Source: Flammeovirgaceae bacterium (lineage in GTDB: Bacteria > Bacteroidota > Bacteroidia > Cytophagales > Cyclobacteriaceae). From it: 59,282 bases of DNA. Where the stretch lies: NCBI GenBank assembly GCA_012032815.1, contig JAAUQD010000004.1, positions 1-59,282 of the forward strand. Direction: 5' to 3'. The position numbers and the translations under genes are program-made. Positions 19,640 through 28,629 of the stretch are shown piece by piece. Each line of letters opens with the position of its first letter. The first letter of the stretch is position 1. The notes beneath the pieces were generated by a model. That model did not search any database and was not told where the DNA came from. It was given only the letters and a program-made list of their open reading frames with translations.

Positions 19640-20377
19640 TTATTTACGATTCCCGTAAAATAGGGTAAAAAAGACCGTGGGAAAAACGGAGTAATTCTCA
19701 GCCGTAGGCATTAGAATGATGTCATGAAAATAAGTGTCAACCAGGAATCCTATCTCAAACCCGGCCACCTGACTCTTTGTAATTCCCAGTTCAAAATTAA
19801 GTGCGGCTTTTGCATTAATACCTACCTGCATACTGGACTCACCAAGCCCTTCAAATACGCGGCCTGTTCCTAAAATGTTGTTAAAAGAGTGGGCGGGATT
19901 TGTAGGATCATATTGGGCTGTACGCGTAACAAAAAGACTTTGATCAACGGCCACTTCAATGTAATAAGGAGCCAGCAAACTCAGAGAGGGCCCCGCGGCC
20001 AGTACCGCTTTAATTTCTGCGCCTTGCTGAGGGGCCTTTTTAAAAAGAATAAAATCCCGGCCATATTGAAACCGGAACGCATATAAATAATTACTCTTTC
20101 CATAAATAAAGAAACTACCTGTTGATCGGGAACTTCTTCGCACCTCCTGATTGTGCTTCACGTTCATAATCTCCAGGCCATACGATTCCAGCATTCGGTC
20201 GCTCAGCTTCTTGGCTTTTTTAAATGTGAATCCCCCGATTAATCCTCCTGAAGAATTCTTGTTAATCCCCCATGTAAATTCTGAGGTATAATCATAGGAG
20301 TCCTGTTGCTGTGAAAGCGCGGGGCTGGAAGTAGCAGCTACTATTAAAACAAACGCTATTTTGAACAAAAGCCTCAT
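19640..20377 (-). CDS. Exported, probably outer-membrane beta-rich protein
   Basis: A 245-residue protein with a cleavable signal peptide (hydrophobic residues 5-20, likely cleavage after ALSQ). The rest alternates hydrophobic and polar residues with many aromatic and glycine positions, e.g. EFTWGINKNSSGGLIGGFTF, LYAFRFQYGRDFILF and the closing FPTVFFTLFYGNRK. A terminal aromatic strand of this sort suggests a small outer-membrane barrel. I know no function. The length, signal and good open frame support a real gene; similar unnamed proteins occur in Cytophagales. Confidence 0.75.
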   Translation of the reverse strand: MRLLFKIAFVLIVAATSSPALSQQQDSYDYTSEFTWGINKNSSGGLIGGFTFKKAKKLSDRMLESYGLEIMNVKHNQEVRRSSRSTGSFFIYGKSNYLYAFRFQYGRDFILFKKAPQQGAEIKAVLAAGPSLSLLAPYYIEVAVDQSLFVTRTAQYDPTNPAHSFNNILGTGRVFEGLGESSMQVGINAKAALNFELGITKSQVAGFEIGFLVDTYFHDIILMPTAENYSVFPTVFFTLFYGNRK

Positions 20378-20444
20378 TTACTCAGAATCTTGCAATAAAT
20401 TTAGAGTTTAATTGGTGTAACGAAAATATCAGATAAAAAATCCC

Positions 20445-20846
20445 ATGACTACATTAACAAGCAAATATACAGGAGGTTTAAGAACAATCTTAACACATAC
20501 GCGGTCAAACTCATCAATTACCACTGATGCCCCCGTTGATAATCATGGCCGTGGTGAAGCTTTCAGCCCCACCGATTTATTGTCGGCAGCACTCTGCTCA
20601 TGCATGATAACCGTAATGGGTATTTATGCCGAAAAGGAAGGAATCGATCTAACTGGTTTATCAGGCGAAGTAGTGAAAACAATGTCATCTGACCCAAGAC
20701 GAGTGAGTAAGATTGATATTGTTTTGTCTTATGATCTGCAGGCGACTGCTGATCAAAAACAAAAGCTTAAAGAAATTGCTTTGTCATGCCCGGTAGCGTT
20801 GAGTCTGTCAGAGTCACTTCGGCAAAACATTAAGTTCAATTTTTAG
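20445..20846 (+). CDS. OsmC family protein
   Basis: A 133-residue OsmC/Ohr-fold protein of the YhfA-like subgroup. Two cysteines expected for peroxide reduction are present: one in the LLSAALCSCMITVM helix (the region carries Cys-Ser-Cys) and one in SCPVALSLSES. In this family they reduce organic hydroperoxides or act on small thiols. It overlaps the convergent ytxJ gene by 11 bases, placing two thiol-chemistry genes tail to tail. In an organism that also encodes bshC, bacillithiol is a plausible partner, but that is inference. Confidence 0.9.
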   Translation: MTTLTSKYTGGLRTILTHTRSNSSITTDAPVDNHGRGEAFSPTDLLSAALCSCMITVMGIYAEKEGIDLTGLSGEVVKTMSSDPRRVSKIDIVLSYDLQATADQKQKLKEIALSCPVALSLSESLRQNIKFNF

Positions 20847-21198
20847 CCTGTTTAATTCTCTCGATTTCATTTCGAATAGATTCAAAACGAATCCCGAAAT
20901 GGGATTCATGGTAAACAACTTCCCCTTCATGAATTAAAAGCACTTGCGGAGATTGATGATCAACTGAATACGACTCTGAAATTTGATTGGATATCTCTCT
21001 GTCGCGGATTAGGTCTAACAGGAAAATGGGTATCTCACCGGATTCACTTACCGTCCCATTGCGTTTGAGTCTTTCCAGAGAAGTGTGACTGATAGAACAT
21101 CGGGTACTGTGTTTAAAAATCATGACCGGATTTGTCATAGACGTACGTTGAATTTCTTCCAACTGAGCGATGTCAGTCAATGAACGCCACTTTAGCAT
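20836..21198 (-). CDS. ytxJ: Bacillithiol system redox-active protein YtxJ
   Basis: A 120-residue thioredoxin-fold protein of the YtxJ family (DUF2847), described as a monothiol bacilliredoxin. The active-site motif is TRCSISH with a single cysteine, as expected for removing bacillithiol mixed disulfides from proteins. The cis-proline side of the fold is visible as HQSPQVLLIHEGEVVYHESH. The partner biosynthesis gene bshC is in this same window at 32177-33738. The gene starts 18 bases downstream of the large repeat-protein gene on the same strand. Confidence 0.9.
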   Translation of the reverse strand: MLKWRSLTDIAQLEEIQRTSMTNPVMIFKHSTRCSISHTSLERLKRNGTVSESGEIPIFLLDLIRDREISNQISESYSVDHQSPQVLLIHEGEVVYHESHFGIRFESIRNEIERIKQAKN

Positions 21199-21216
21199 AT
21201 TTCAGAAATTAGGTAT

Positions 21217-24036
21217 TTAATAGTACCACAAACCCTTCTCGCCCTTGTCATACCGTGGCTTACGGTCTTTCTCTTTAAGGTGATCAGGCTGTGTGTCATT
21301 CTTTTTAAAAAGATTTGACCAGAACAACTTGATTGAAGTAAAAATCGTTCGTTCCTCTTTAACATTATTTTCTTCAAGGTGAGCAAACTTGGCATCGGGA
21401 TGAAGATTTCTACTGGTGTACTTGCGCATTTTTTCATTGCCTTGAAAATCGGTTATCCTGGCATTGGCTTTACCCGGAGCATAAACTTTTAGGGCTTTTT
21501 CTGCGCTATTAGGATTGTGCTTTAAGCTCCAGTACATTTTCATAGTGCGGTTGTATTCTCCTGCTTTGGTACTTCCGGGTTTCTCTTTTTTTAATGATAA
21601 AGCAGAAGCATTTGGGTTTTGAACATACGTTTGTTCCAGAAATCCTTTTCTCTTTTTGTCGGTGTATTTTGCCAAAAGCAGATCACTTTTTTGCGGAATA
21701 ATCTGAGGATCTAGAGGTCTTTCTTTGTTGTTCCATAAAATGCCACTGACGCTTCCGCCACCAGTAACTGGTTTTTTGGATTTTATATTTCCAGAGAAGT
21801 CTCCTCCCTGTAGTGATTTAGGTGATGCTTTTTCTTTCAAATTACCCGTATATGATGCAATGTCGGACGAACTTTTGCCACCGCCCCGTGATGCAATGGG
21901 TGTTTCATTATTATTCCATAATTTTCCACTTACACTGCCACCGCCAATTTGTGGCTTCCGTGCTTTAAGATTTCCAGAATAATTTGCGCCCTGCGCAGAA
22001 AAAGTCGTACGCGAACTCCGCTTTATATTTCCCGTGTAGTCAGCTCCTTGTGCGGAAAAGGTAGCTAGGGAGCTCCGTTTAATATTTCCTGAATAGTTAG
22101 CTCCTTGTGCTGAGAATCCGGGCGATAATTCGCTGCGCTTGATATTGCCCGAATAGCTTGCCCCTTGTTCCGAAAAACCTGGTGATAGTTCTCCACGCCT
22201 GAAGTTCCCCGAATAGGTGGCACCCTCGTTTGAAACACCTGTACGAACAGGAATAGGAGTTCCATTATTATTCCACAGTTTACCGCTCACACTTCCTCCT
22301 CCCTTCAAAGGTCTCTTTGCTTTTAAGTTACCGGCAAAATTCACCCCTTGCGGTGAAAAACCTGGAGATAATTCTCCACGCTTGACGTTCCCCGAATAAG
22401 AGCCACCCTCATTTGAAACACCTGTACGAACGGGAATAGGAGTTCCATTATTATTCCACAGTTTTCCGCTCACACTTCCGCCACCTTTAAGAGGTTTTCG
22501 TGCTTTTAAATTACCGGCAAAATTTACTCCCTGTGGTGAAAAACCGGGCGATAACTCACCGCGTCTGAAGTTTCCAGTATAAGAGGCACCCTCATTTGAA
22601 ATACCCGTGCGAACAGGAATTGGTGTTCCATCGTTGTTCCAGGTTTCTCCGCTCACGCTGCCGCCTCCTTTGAAAGCCCTTTTTGCCTTCAAATTACCAG
22701 CGTAGTTAACACCTTGAGGTGAAAATCCGGGTGACAAGGTGCCCTTCTTAAAACTACCTTGATAAGCTCCTATGCGTTTCGATCCTCGGCCACTCATTCC
22801 CAGTTTAACGTGCCTTCCTTGCATTGATTTTGCAATTAAAAAATCACTATAACCTGGTTGTTTGGAAGGAAGTGGATTCGAACTGTTTTTTTTATTTTTT
22901 CTGGAAACAGATTTATATCCACTTCCGGGTAATGGTTTTGCTACGCGTCCACCGCGTTGACTCAACGACCGCTTGGGTGGTAAAAGGGGTTTGGTAAGTT
23001 TTTCAGGATCATGCTGAGTTACATTTTTTCTGATTTTTATTCCAGCTATATCTCCCTTCCATGCACGCTGGCCACTCTTCGATGATTGAAATCCTCCAGC
23101 CGATCCTTTATGTGGCCGATCAGAAATATTTTTTCTTCCATAATAGGGATTGAAGGTAGGCTTAACCAAACCGATGGGTGTGGATTGGAAATTCCGGGTT
23201 CTTAAAGGACGCCCGGCTATATCCGTAGTAATCACTTTTTCGCTTTTGGTATACTTTCCCCAATACACATTTTTCCTGCGGTTAACTACATAGGGTTTTG
23301 AAACCGATCGGGGGGTTATTGTTTTCTTATTTCGGGAGGATTCCTGTCTGCCTGATTTAGACATTCGGGTTACCCGTGCAACTTCTTTCTTGTTTGAAAC
23401 CGGTTGACCAACATAACTTGATCCCCGAGAAACATAATTTACAGTTCTTCCGGATTGCGGATAGCTTGGCTTTTTATACTTCGTTGGTTTCCGGGCCTGA
23501 AATTTTTTTCCGCGCAAGTTGCCCTTCCATGCAATATCCTTTCCTGAAGCCTTACGGGCTGAGGAGTGATTTACAAAGGGCCCTTTTTGAGGATAGACAT
23601 TGTGCCGTACATATTCTGTGGTTCGTGGTTGAAGTCGTTTTATGGGTTTGCCTGTTGCGGTTCCTTTCCAAGGGCGTTCGCCACTTCGCGGTGTTTCTGA
23701 ATAAATCGGTCCTCGGGGTGCAGCGGCTTTATCTGACTCAACAACTTTCCTTTTTGAATAGGGATTGGGCTGGGGAAAAGAAGAATTAGCCCTGGAAACA
23801 GATGACTTATTTTTAGTCCTTAATTTACGTCCTGCAATATCGCGGGTGGTGCCTCTCTCTTTTTTCTTTATGGATTTGGCTTTCGTATGCCGGACTTGCT
23901 GCTGGTTGGGAATAGGACGATCACCTTTCGTATTCTGCCCCTCTGCGGATTTGCTATTGAAAAAAATGAGCAAGCCTACGAGGACTGAATAGCTCCCAAA
24001 GGTTTTAAAATGCTGAATTAATTGATTCTTGCCCAC
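21217..24036 (-). CDS. Large secreted, very basic repeat protein of unknown function
   Basis: A 939-residue protein that I do not recognise. A signal peptide covers about residues 1-34 (GLLIFFNSKSAEGQ). The mature protein is rich in Lys, Arg, Gly, Ser and Asn and nearly without cysteine. The N-terminal half repeats motifs such as 'DIAGRKLRT', 'WKGDIAGIKI' and 'WKGNLRGKKF'. Residues 442-624 hold three near-identical 61-residue units built around YxGN, GGGSVSGKLWNN and TPIPVRTGxSNEG. They pass into 19-20-residue YSGNIKRS units up to about 690. The last 200 residues are non-repetitive and charged. It stands 30 bases downstream of E1 on the same strand. A secreted, surface-binding or structural role is only a guess. 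Confidence 0.8.
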   Translation of the reverse strand: MGKNQLIQHFKTFGSYSVLVGLLIFFNSKSAEGQNTKGDRPIPNQQQVRHTKAKSIKKKERGTTRDIAGRKLRTKNKSSVSRANSSFPQPNPYSKRKVVESDKAAAPRGPIYSETPRSGERPWKGTATGKPIKRLQPRTTEYVRHNVYPQKGPFVNHSSARKASGKDIAWKGNLRGKKFQARKPTKYKKPSYPQSGRTVNYVSRGSSYVGQPVSNKKEVARVTRMSKSGRQESSRNKKTITPRSVSKPYVVNRRKNVYWGKYTKSEKVITTDIAGRPLRTRNFQSTPIGLVKPTFNPYYGRKNISDRPHKGSAGGFQSSKSGQRAWKGDIAGIKIRKNVTQHDPEKLTKPLLPPKRSLSQRGGRVAKPLPGSGYKSVSRKNKKNSSNPLPSKQPGYSDFLIAKSMQGRHVKLGMSGRGSKRIGAYQGSFKKGTLSPGFSPQGVNYAGNLKAKRAFKGGGSVSGETWNNDGTPIPVRTGISNEGASYTGNFRRGELSPGFSPQGVNFAGNLKARKPLKGGGSVSGKLWNNNGTPIPVRTGVSNEGGSYSGNVKRGELSPGFSPQGVNFAGNLKAKRPLKGGGSVSGKLWNNNGTPIPVRTGVSNEGATYSGNFRRGELSPGFSEQGASYSGNIKRSELSPGFSAQGANYSGNIKRSSLATFSAQGADYTGNIKRSSRTTFSAQGANYSGNLKARKPQIGGGSVSGKLWNNNETPIASRGGGKSSSDIASYTGNLKEKASPKSLQGGDFSGNIKSKKPVTGGGSVSGILWNNKERPLDPQIIPQKSDLLLAKYTDKKRKGFLEQTYVQNPNASALSLKKEKPGSTKAGEYNRTMKMYWSLKHNPNSAEKALKVYAPGKANARITDFQGNEKMRKYTSRNLHPDAKFAHLEENNVKEERTIFTSIKLFWSNLFKKNDTQPDHLKEKDRKPRYDKGEKGLWYY
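22165..22713 (-). repeat. Three tandem 183-base coding repeats
   Basis: Three direct repeats with a period of exactly 183 bases (61 codons) lie inside the repeat-protein gene. For example the GTTCCATTATTATTCC-like segment recurs at 22259, 22442 and 22625. Copies differ at scattered, mostly third-codon, positions, which indicates selection on protein sequence. Shorter 57-60-base units follow at about 21970-22165. Confidence 0.9.
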
Positions 24037-24066
24037 TTTTTCTTTGTAAGAAACAGGCTAATTTAA

Positions 24067-26046
24067 TTAAAAATCGAGCAACTCGCTGATCGAGGTCTTC
24101 AGCCGTGTTTTGGGCAGAAAATTATCTTCCAGGGTTGGTGCAAAAGGGATTGCTGTATCCAGGCTGGCCACACGCTTCACAGGTGCGTCCAGTTGATCAA
24201 AACAATGCTCTGCAATCCAGGCCGAGATTTCACCCCCTATTCCTCCGGTCAATGTATCCTCATGAAGAATGATGACCCGGTTTGTTTTAGCCACGGATAA
24301 ACGAACTGCTTCTTTATCCCATGGGAGGAGCGTGCGTAAATCAATAATTTCGATTGAGCGCTCTGGGAATTCATCAATCATTTCGTTGGCCCAATGTACG
24401 CCCATTCCATAGGTAACAATAGTGAGCTCATTCCCTTCACGGACTACTCTCGCCTTCCCAATCTCTACTGTATAATAGCTATCTGGTATTTCTTCTTTGA
24501 TAGAACGGTATAACGCCTTATGTTCAAAGAAGAGATAAGGGTTAGGATCATTTATTGCCGCGCATAACATCCCTTTGGCATCATACGGTGTTGATGGGTA
24601 GACAACTTTTAATCCTGGCGTGTGAAAAAACCAGGCTTCGTTGGATTGACTATGAAAAGGACCTGCCGCTGTGCCGGCACCTGTTGGCATTCGCACTACT
24701 ACATCAGCGTGTTGTCCCCATCGCCAATGAATCTTTGCCAGATTATTAATGATCTGATTAAATCCTTCTGTAACAAAATCTGCAAACTGCATTTCAACCA
24801 TCGCTTTCATTCCCTGAATGGAGAGCCCCAACCCTGCCCCAACAATGGCGGCTTCACACAAGGGTGTATTACGCACTCTGCCTTTGCCAAATTTATTTAC
24901 AAACCCCTCCGTTATTTTAAAAACTCCTCCATAATCAGCAATATCCTGACCCATAAGTACCAATGAAGGATGCTTCTCCATGCTTTGCCTCAATCCATCT
25001 GAGATGGCATCCACATATCTCTTCTCAGATTTTTTAGTCGTGTTAAATTTTATTTCATCAGGTGCGAAGTTTGCATACACATCATTTAATTCGCGTTGGG
25101 TGTCAGGCTCGGGATAGGTCTCTTTGAAAGCTACTTGTAATCCTTCTTCAATTTTCTTTTTTAGTTTGGTGCGAGTTGCTTCAACAAAACTTTTGGTTAT
25201 GATTTTTTCTTTGAGTAAGAATTTTTCATAATTATCGACCGGATCTTTTTTCTCCCAGAACGTCATCAATTCTTTTGGAACATATTTAGTTCCTGAAGCC
25301 TCTTCATGACCTCTTCGCCTGAAGGTAATAGCCTCGAGAAGTACAGGCTTTGGTTTTCTTCTCATACTCTCGGCTAATGATTTTATAGTATCATAAACTT
25401 CAAGAATATTGTTGCCATCTACCTGTACACCCTCTATTCCGTACCCAATGGCTTTATCTACGAAGCTCTTACACCGAAATTGTTCGTTACTCGGAGTACT
25501 TAGTCCGTAACCATTATTTTCGATAATAAAAATTACCGGAAGGTCCCATACGGCTGCCACATTAACAGCTTCATGAAAATTTCCTTCACTGGTCCCTCCA
25601 TCACCATTAAAAACGGCTGTAACCTTTTTTTCTTTCTTCAAAATAGAAGCTAAAGCAATTCCGTCTGCAATTCCGTTTTGCGGACCGAGGTGAGAAATCA
25701 TCCCAACGATGTGATGCTCTTTCGTGCCGAAGTGAAAAGATCGGTCTCTTCCCTTGGTATACCCCCGCATGGTACCTTGCCATTGTGCAAACAGGCGATC
25801 GAGCGGAATTTTGCGGGAGGTGAACACGCCAAGATTTCTGTGCATAGGGAGAATGTATTCGTCCCTTTCCAGTGCAGCCGTTAACCCCACTGAAACAGCT
25901 TCCTGGCCTATTCCGCTAAACCATTTGCTGATTTTCCCCTGGCGCAATAGAATCAGCATCTTCTCCTCAATTAATCTTGGAAGCAGCAACTCTTCGTATA
26001 GGCTTTTTAAGAGAGGAGCGGTAAATTTTTTTCGATTAAACTTCAT
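24067..26046 (-). CDS. 2-oxoacid dehydrogenase E1, fused alpha and beta subunits
   Basis: A 659-residue thiamine-diphosphate enzyme in which the E1 alpha part (1-330) and beta part (345-659) are joined, as in many Bacteroidota branched-chain 2-oxoacid dehydrogenases. The alpha part has the ThDP motif GDGGTSEGNFHEAVNVAAVWDLPVIFIIENN and RRRGHEEAS. The beta part has GQDIADYGGVFKITEG, the E1 beta core MQFADFVTEGFNQIINNLAK, and the C-terminal transketolase domain with LREDTLTGG-like HEDTLTGGIGGE. The start at 26046 (MKFNRKKF) is preferred; the frame continues upstream without similarity. It decarboxylates 2-oxoacids and transfers the acyl group to E2. Substrate (branched-chain versus pyruvate) is not certain; no E2/E3 gene is adjacent. 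Confidence 0.92.
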   Translation of the reverse strand: MKFNRKKFTAPLLKSLYEELLLPRLIEEKMLILLRQGKISKWFSGIGQEAVSVGLTAALERDEYILPMHRNLGVFTSRKIPLDRLFAQWQGTMRGYTKGRDRSFHFGTKEHHIVGMISHLGPQNGIADGIALASILKKEKKVTAVFNGDGGTSEGNFHEAVNVAAVWDLPVIFIIENNGYGLSTPSNEQFRCKSFVDKAIGYGIEGVQVDGNNILEVYDTIKSLAESMRRKPKPVLLEAITFRRRGHEEASGTKYVPKELMTFWEKKDPVDNYEKFLLKEKIITKSFVEATRTKLKKKIEEGLQVAFKETYPEPDTQRELNDVYANFAPDEIKFNTTKKSEKRYVDAISDGLRQSMEKHPSLVLMGQDIADYGGVFKITEGFVNKFGKGRVRNTPLCEAAIVGAGLGLSIQGMKAMVEMQFADFVTEGFNQIINNLAKIHWRWGQHADVVVRMPTGAGTAAGPFHSQSNEAWFFHTPGLKVVYPSTPYDAKGMLCAAINDPNPYLFFEHKALYRSIKEEIPDSYYTVEIGKARVVREGNELTIVTYGMGVHWANEMIDEFPERSIEIIDLRTLLPWDKEAVRLSVAKTNRVIILHEDTLTGGIGGEISAWIAEHCFDQLDAPVKRVASLDTAIPFAPTLEDNFLPKTRLKTSISELLDF

Positions 26047-26080
26047 ACGCAAAGAAATGCAAAGTAAAGCAATCCGCAGC

Positions 26081-27298
26081 TTATGGTGATGTAGTGGATG
26101 GGGAATTCGGTTCTGATTCAGCCACCTCAGCTTTATTTTTCTTGCCCCCCAAACCAATAGGCATGATTAAGCTACTGGCAAGGATCACAAAGAATAGAAG
26201 CCCATTTTCCAGACTCAGTAATTTTAAGTTTTCGGGCAAACTGAAATATAACAAGATGCTAATGAGGCCGCGCGGTGAAAGAAAGATTTCGGTCAGTGAA
26301 GTCGATTTGTGAACAATGCGTTGGTAGATGAACCGAATACTATAAATGATCAGGATCACAATAGCTCCTTCGCTCAACATTTCAACACTGATCAATAAAT
26401 GTAAATCGATGGTATAACCAAAGATCAAAAAGAAAAATGTGCGCACCAGAAATGCACTTTCACCGGTCAGGACTTCCATCTCCGACAGGTCGGATTTAAA
26501 CCGATCATACATTATTTTATTCCGGAAGATGGGATTGCGGATTAGTTGGGCATTGGCCAGGAAAATACCAAAGGCCATGATTATAATAAGAGACGATAAA
26601 TGAAAGTACTTTCCTACCGCGAAAACCAAAATCAATACAGCAATAATCAGGAACGATTTGAGATGGTGCTGAATTCTTCCCAACAGGTAAATTAGAAAAA
26701 TGCAAAACGCAGCGGAGAGGATAACAATAAAAATTGACTCAACACCAAGATTAAAGAAAGACCGGAAGTTTACGGTTTCATTTATCAATATGAAATTGAA
26801 AAGAACGATACCAAGAATGTCAGAAAAGGATGACTCGTAAATAATAAATTCTTTTTTGTGTTTGGGTAAACTGGTAGCCGTAGGAATAGCAATCGCTGAA
26901 CTAATTATTCCCAACGGGATGGCGTTAAGCAGGCATACTCTGAAATTTTCACCCGTTATAAATGTGAAGAAAAATGCAATAGCCAGACTGGTTATGATCA
27001 GGATAACCAATGCAGAAAAAAAAGATTTAGACACTAAAGAAATTTTTTCGCGGTCAAGATTTAATTCCATTGATCCTTCCAGAACTATCAGCACCAATCC
27101 CACAGTACCTAATAGAGGTAAAATGGCAGCGAAGTTTATGGTATGTAACTTGAAGTACTCAGTAAAAAACTGGAAACCAATTCCCAGTAAGAGTAGCAAA
27201 ACCACCGATGGCACCTTGGTCTTCTTCGCTAAAAGATCAAAGAGGTATGAAAAGATAACGATTATACTAAGTACAATTAGAACAACTTCAACTTTCAT
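26081..27298 (-). CDS. Cation:proton antiporter (Na+/H+ exchanger family)
   Basis: A 405-residue membrane protein with about 12 hydrophobic segments, matching the CPA-type monovalent cation/proton antiporters. The conserved acidic site lies in the segment with YESSFSDILGIVLFNF, where Asp is expected to carry ions. LVLEGSMELNLDRE and a final FLSPRGLISILLYF are further family patterns. The start at 27298 (MKVEVVLIVLSII) is chosen because the earlier in-frame ATGs add a non-conserved 28 residues. A charged cytoplasmic tail ends the protein. It lies 34 bases upstream of the E1 gene on the same strand and is divergent from the M16 peptidase. Confidence 0.9.
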   Translation of the reverse strand: MKVEVVLIVLSIIVIFSYLFDLLAKKTKVPSVVLLLLLGIGFQFFTEYFKLHTINFAAILPLLGTVGLVLIVLEGSMELNLDREKISLVSKSFFSALVILIITSLAIAFFFTFITGENFRVCLLNAIPLGIISSAIAIPTATSLPKHKKEFIIYESSFSDILGIVLFNFILINETVNFRSFFNLGVESIFIVILSAAFCIFLIYLLGRIQHHLKSFLIIAVLILVFAVGKYFHLSSLIIIMAFGIFLANAQLIRNPIFRNKIMYDRFKSDLSEMEVLTGESAFLVRTFFFLIFGYTIDLHLLISVEMLSEGAIVILIIYSIRFIYQRIVHKSTSLTEIFLSPRGLISILLYFSLPENLKLLSLENGLLFFVILASSLIMPIGLGGKKNKAEVAESEPNSPSTTSP

Positions 27299-27367
27299 CT
27301 TTTGAAATATTTTTCCTGTGTTAAGGTACAAAAAACTATTTGGTACAAATTCATACATATACTTTTC

Positions 27368-27375
27368 TAATTTTG
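27368..27375 (+). promoter_or_regulatory. Candidate -7 box for the M16 peptidase, very short leader
   Basis: TAATTTTG is an exact TAnnTTTG and lies six bases before the ATG at 27382, so transcription would begin at or next to the start codon. A TTTG occurs at 27339-27342, 25 bases upstream, somewhat farther than the usual -33 spacing. Confidence 0.4.
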
Positions 27376-27381
27376 AACTCA

Positions 27382-28629
27382 ATGATTCACTACGAAGAGT
27401 TCACCCTGTCTAATGGACTGCAGGTTTTGGTTCATCCTGATCCAACCGTGCAGGTTGCTGTTTTAAATATTCTGTACCGTGTGGGGTCAAGGGATGAGAG
27501 ACCCGACAAAACAGGTTTTGCTCATTTATTTGAGCATTTAATGTTTGGCGGCTCAGCCAACATTCCGAATTATGATGAACCATTGCAGGCTGTCGGGGGA
27601 GATAACAATGCTTTCACCAGTCCAGACATCACGAATTATTATCTGACTGTTCCGTACGAAAACATCGAAACAGGTTTTTGGCTGGAATCCGACAGGATGT
27701 TAAGTCTTTCGTTTGATCCTGGAGTGCTTGACGTGCAGCGAAAGGTTGTTATTGAAGAATTTAATCAGCGGTATTTGAATCAACCGTATGGCGATACATG
27801 GCTGAAGCTTCGACCATTGGTCTACCAAAAGCATCCCTATCAATGGGCGACTATTGGAAAAGACCCTGAGCATATACGGAGTGCCAGCATGGAAGATGTG
27901 AAAGATTTTTTCTTCCGCTTCTACAGACCTGATAATGCCACGCTGGTCGTAGCCGGCAATGTAACTACGAAACAAATAAAGCGGTTGGCCGAAAAATGGT
28001 TTGGTCCAATTCCGCCCGGTCGGATTGAACGAAGTAAACTTGTTTTGGAGGATTATAATACTGGAAAGAAATTTATTGAAGTAAAGGCAAATGTACCAGC
28101 CGATGCTTTTTACATGACGTATTTGATGCCTGGCCGATTTGAATCATCTTATTATGCCACCGATTTGTTAAGTGATGTGCTTGGCCGGGGTGATTCAAGT
28201 CGATTGTACAATAAACTGGTCAAGGAAAAAGAAATATTCACATCTATTTCTTCTTATGTCACTGGATCGCTGGATCCGGGCTTGCTGGTGATCAGCGGAA
28301 GATTGAGGGAAACAGTTTCTATGGAGCAGGGACATGATGAAGTAGTAAAAATTATAGCCGGGCTGGTCGCTGATGGGCCAACCGAAAAAGAGATTGAGAA
28401 AGTGAAAAACCTGTCGTTGTCCAGTATTGAGTTTGATGAACTTGATGTACTGAATAGGGGCATGAATCTGGCCTTCGCTTCGCTTTCGGGCAATCCGGAT
28501 TTGGTGAACTCAGAACGGGAGATCATTTCAAAAATTACGAGAAATCAACTTGCCGAGGAAGCCAGAAAAATTCTGGTCGCTGAAAATTCAGGGGTAATGT
28601 ATTATCGCAGGTTTATTGAGGAAGTTTGA
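27382..28629 (+). CDS. M16 family zinc peptidase
   Basis: A 415-residue M16 (pitrilysin/insulinase) peptidase. The inverted zinc motif HLFEH (HxxEH) sits near residue 50 and the distal glutamate is in VVIEEFNQR. A second M16 domain follows, with GDSSRLYNKLVKEKEIFTSISS. No signal peptide is visible, so it is probably cytoplasmic like many bacterial processing-peptidase relatives. The start at 27382 (MIHYEEFTLSNGLQVLV) is set by family similarity; the frame is open from 27340. The last 17 bases overlap the end of the convergent histidine kinase gene. Confidence 0.93.
   Translation: MIHYEEFTLSNGLQVLVHPDPTVQVAVLNILYRVGSRDERPDKTGFAHLFEHLMFGGSANIPNYDEPLQAVGGDNNAFTSPDITNYYLTVPYENIETGFWLESDRMLSLSFDPGVLDVQRKVVIEEFNQRYLNQPYGDTWLKLRPLVYQKHPYQWATIGKDPEHIRSASMEDVKDFFFRFYRPDNATLVVAGNVTTKQIKRLAEKWFGPIPPGRIERSKLVLEDYNTGKKFIEVKANVPADAFYMTYLMPGRFESSYYATDLLSDVLGRGDSSRLYNKLVKEKEIFTSISSYVTGSLDPGLLVISGRLRETVSMEQGHDEVVKIIAGLVADGPTEKEIEKVKNLSLSSIEFDELDVLNRGMNLAFASLSGNPDLVNSEREIISKITRNQLAEEARKILVAENSGVMYYRRFIEEV

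Noticed and set aside
21970-22713. Possible CRISPR array because of regular direct repeats
   Set aside because: The period is 183 bases, repeats are continuous without unique spacers and encode protein in frame. No cas gene is nearby.
24067-26046. Calling the E1 protein pyruvate dehydrogenase
   Set aside because: Fused alpha/beta E1 in Bacteroidota is used for different 2-oxoacids and no E2 gene with a lipoyl domain is adjacent, so substrate was left open.
26856-27305. A 149-residue plus-strand open frame within the antiporter
   Set aside because: It is antisense to conserved membrane segments of the antiporter and has no family marks.
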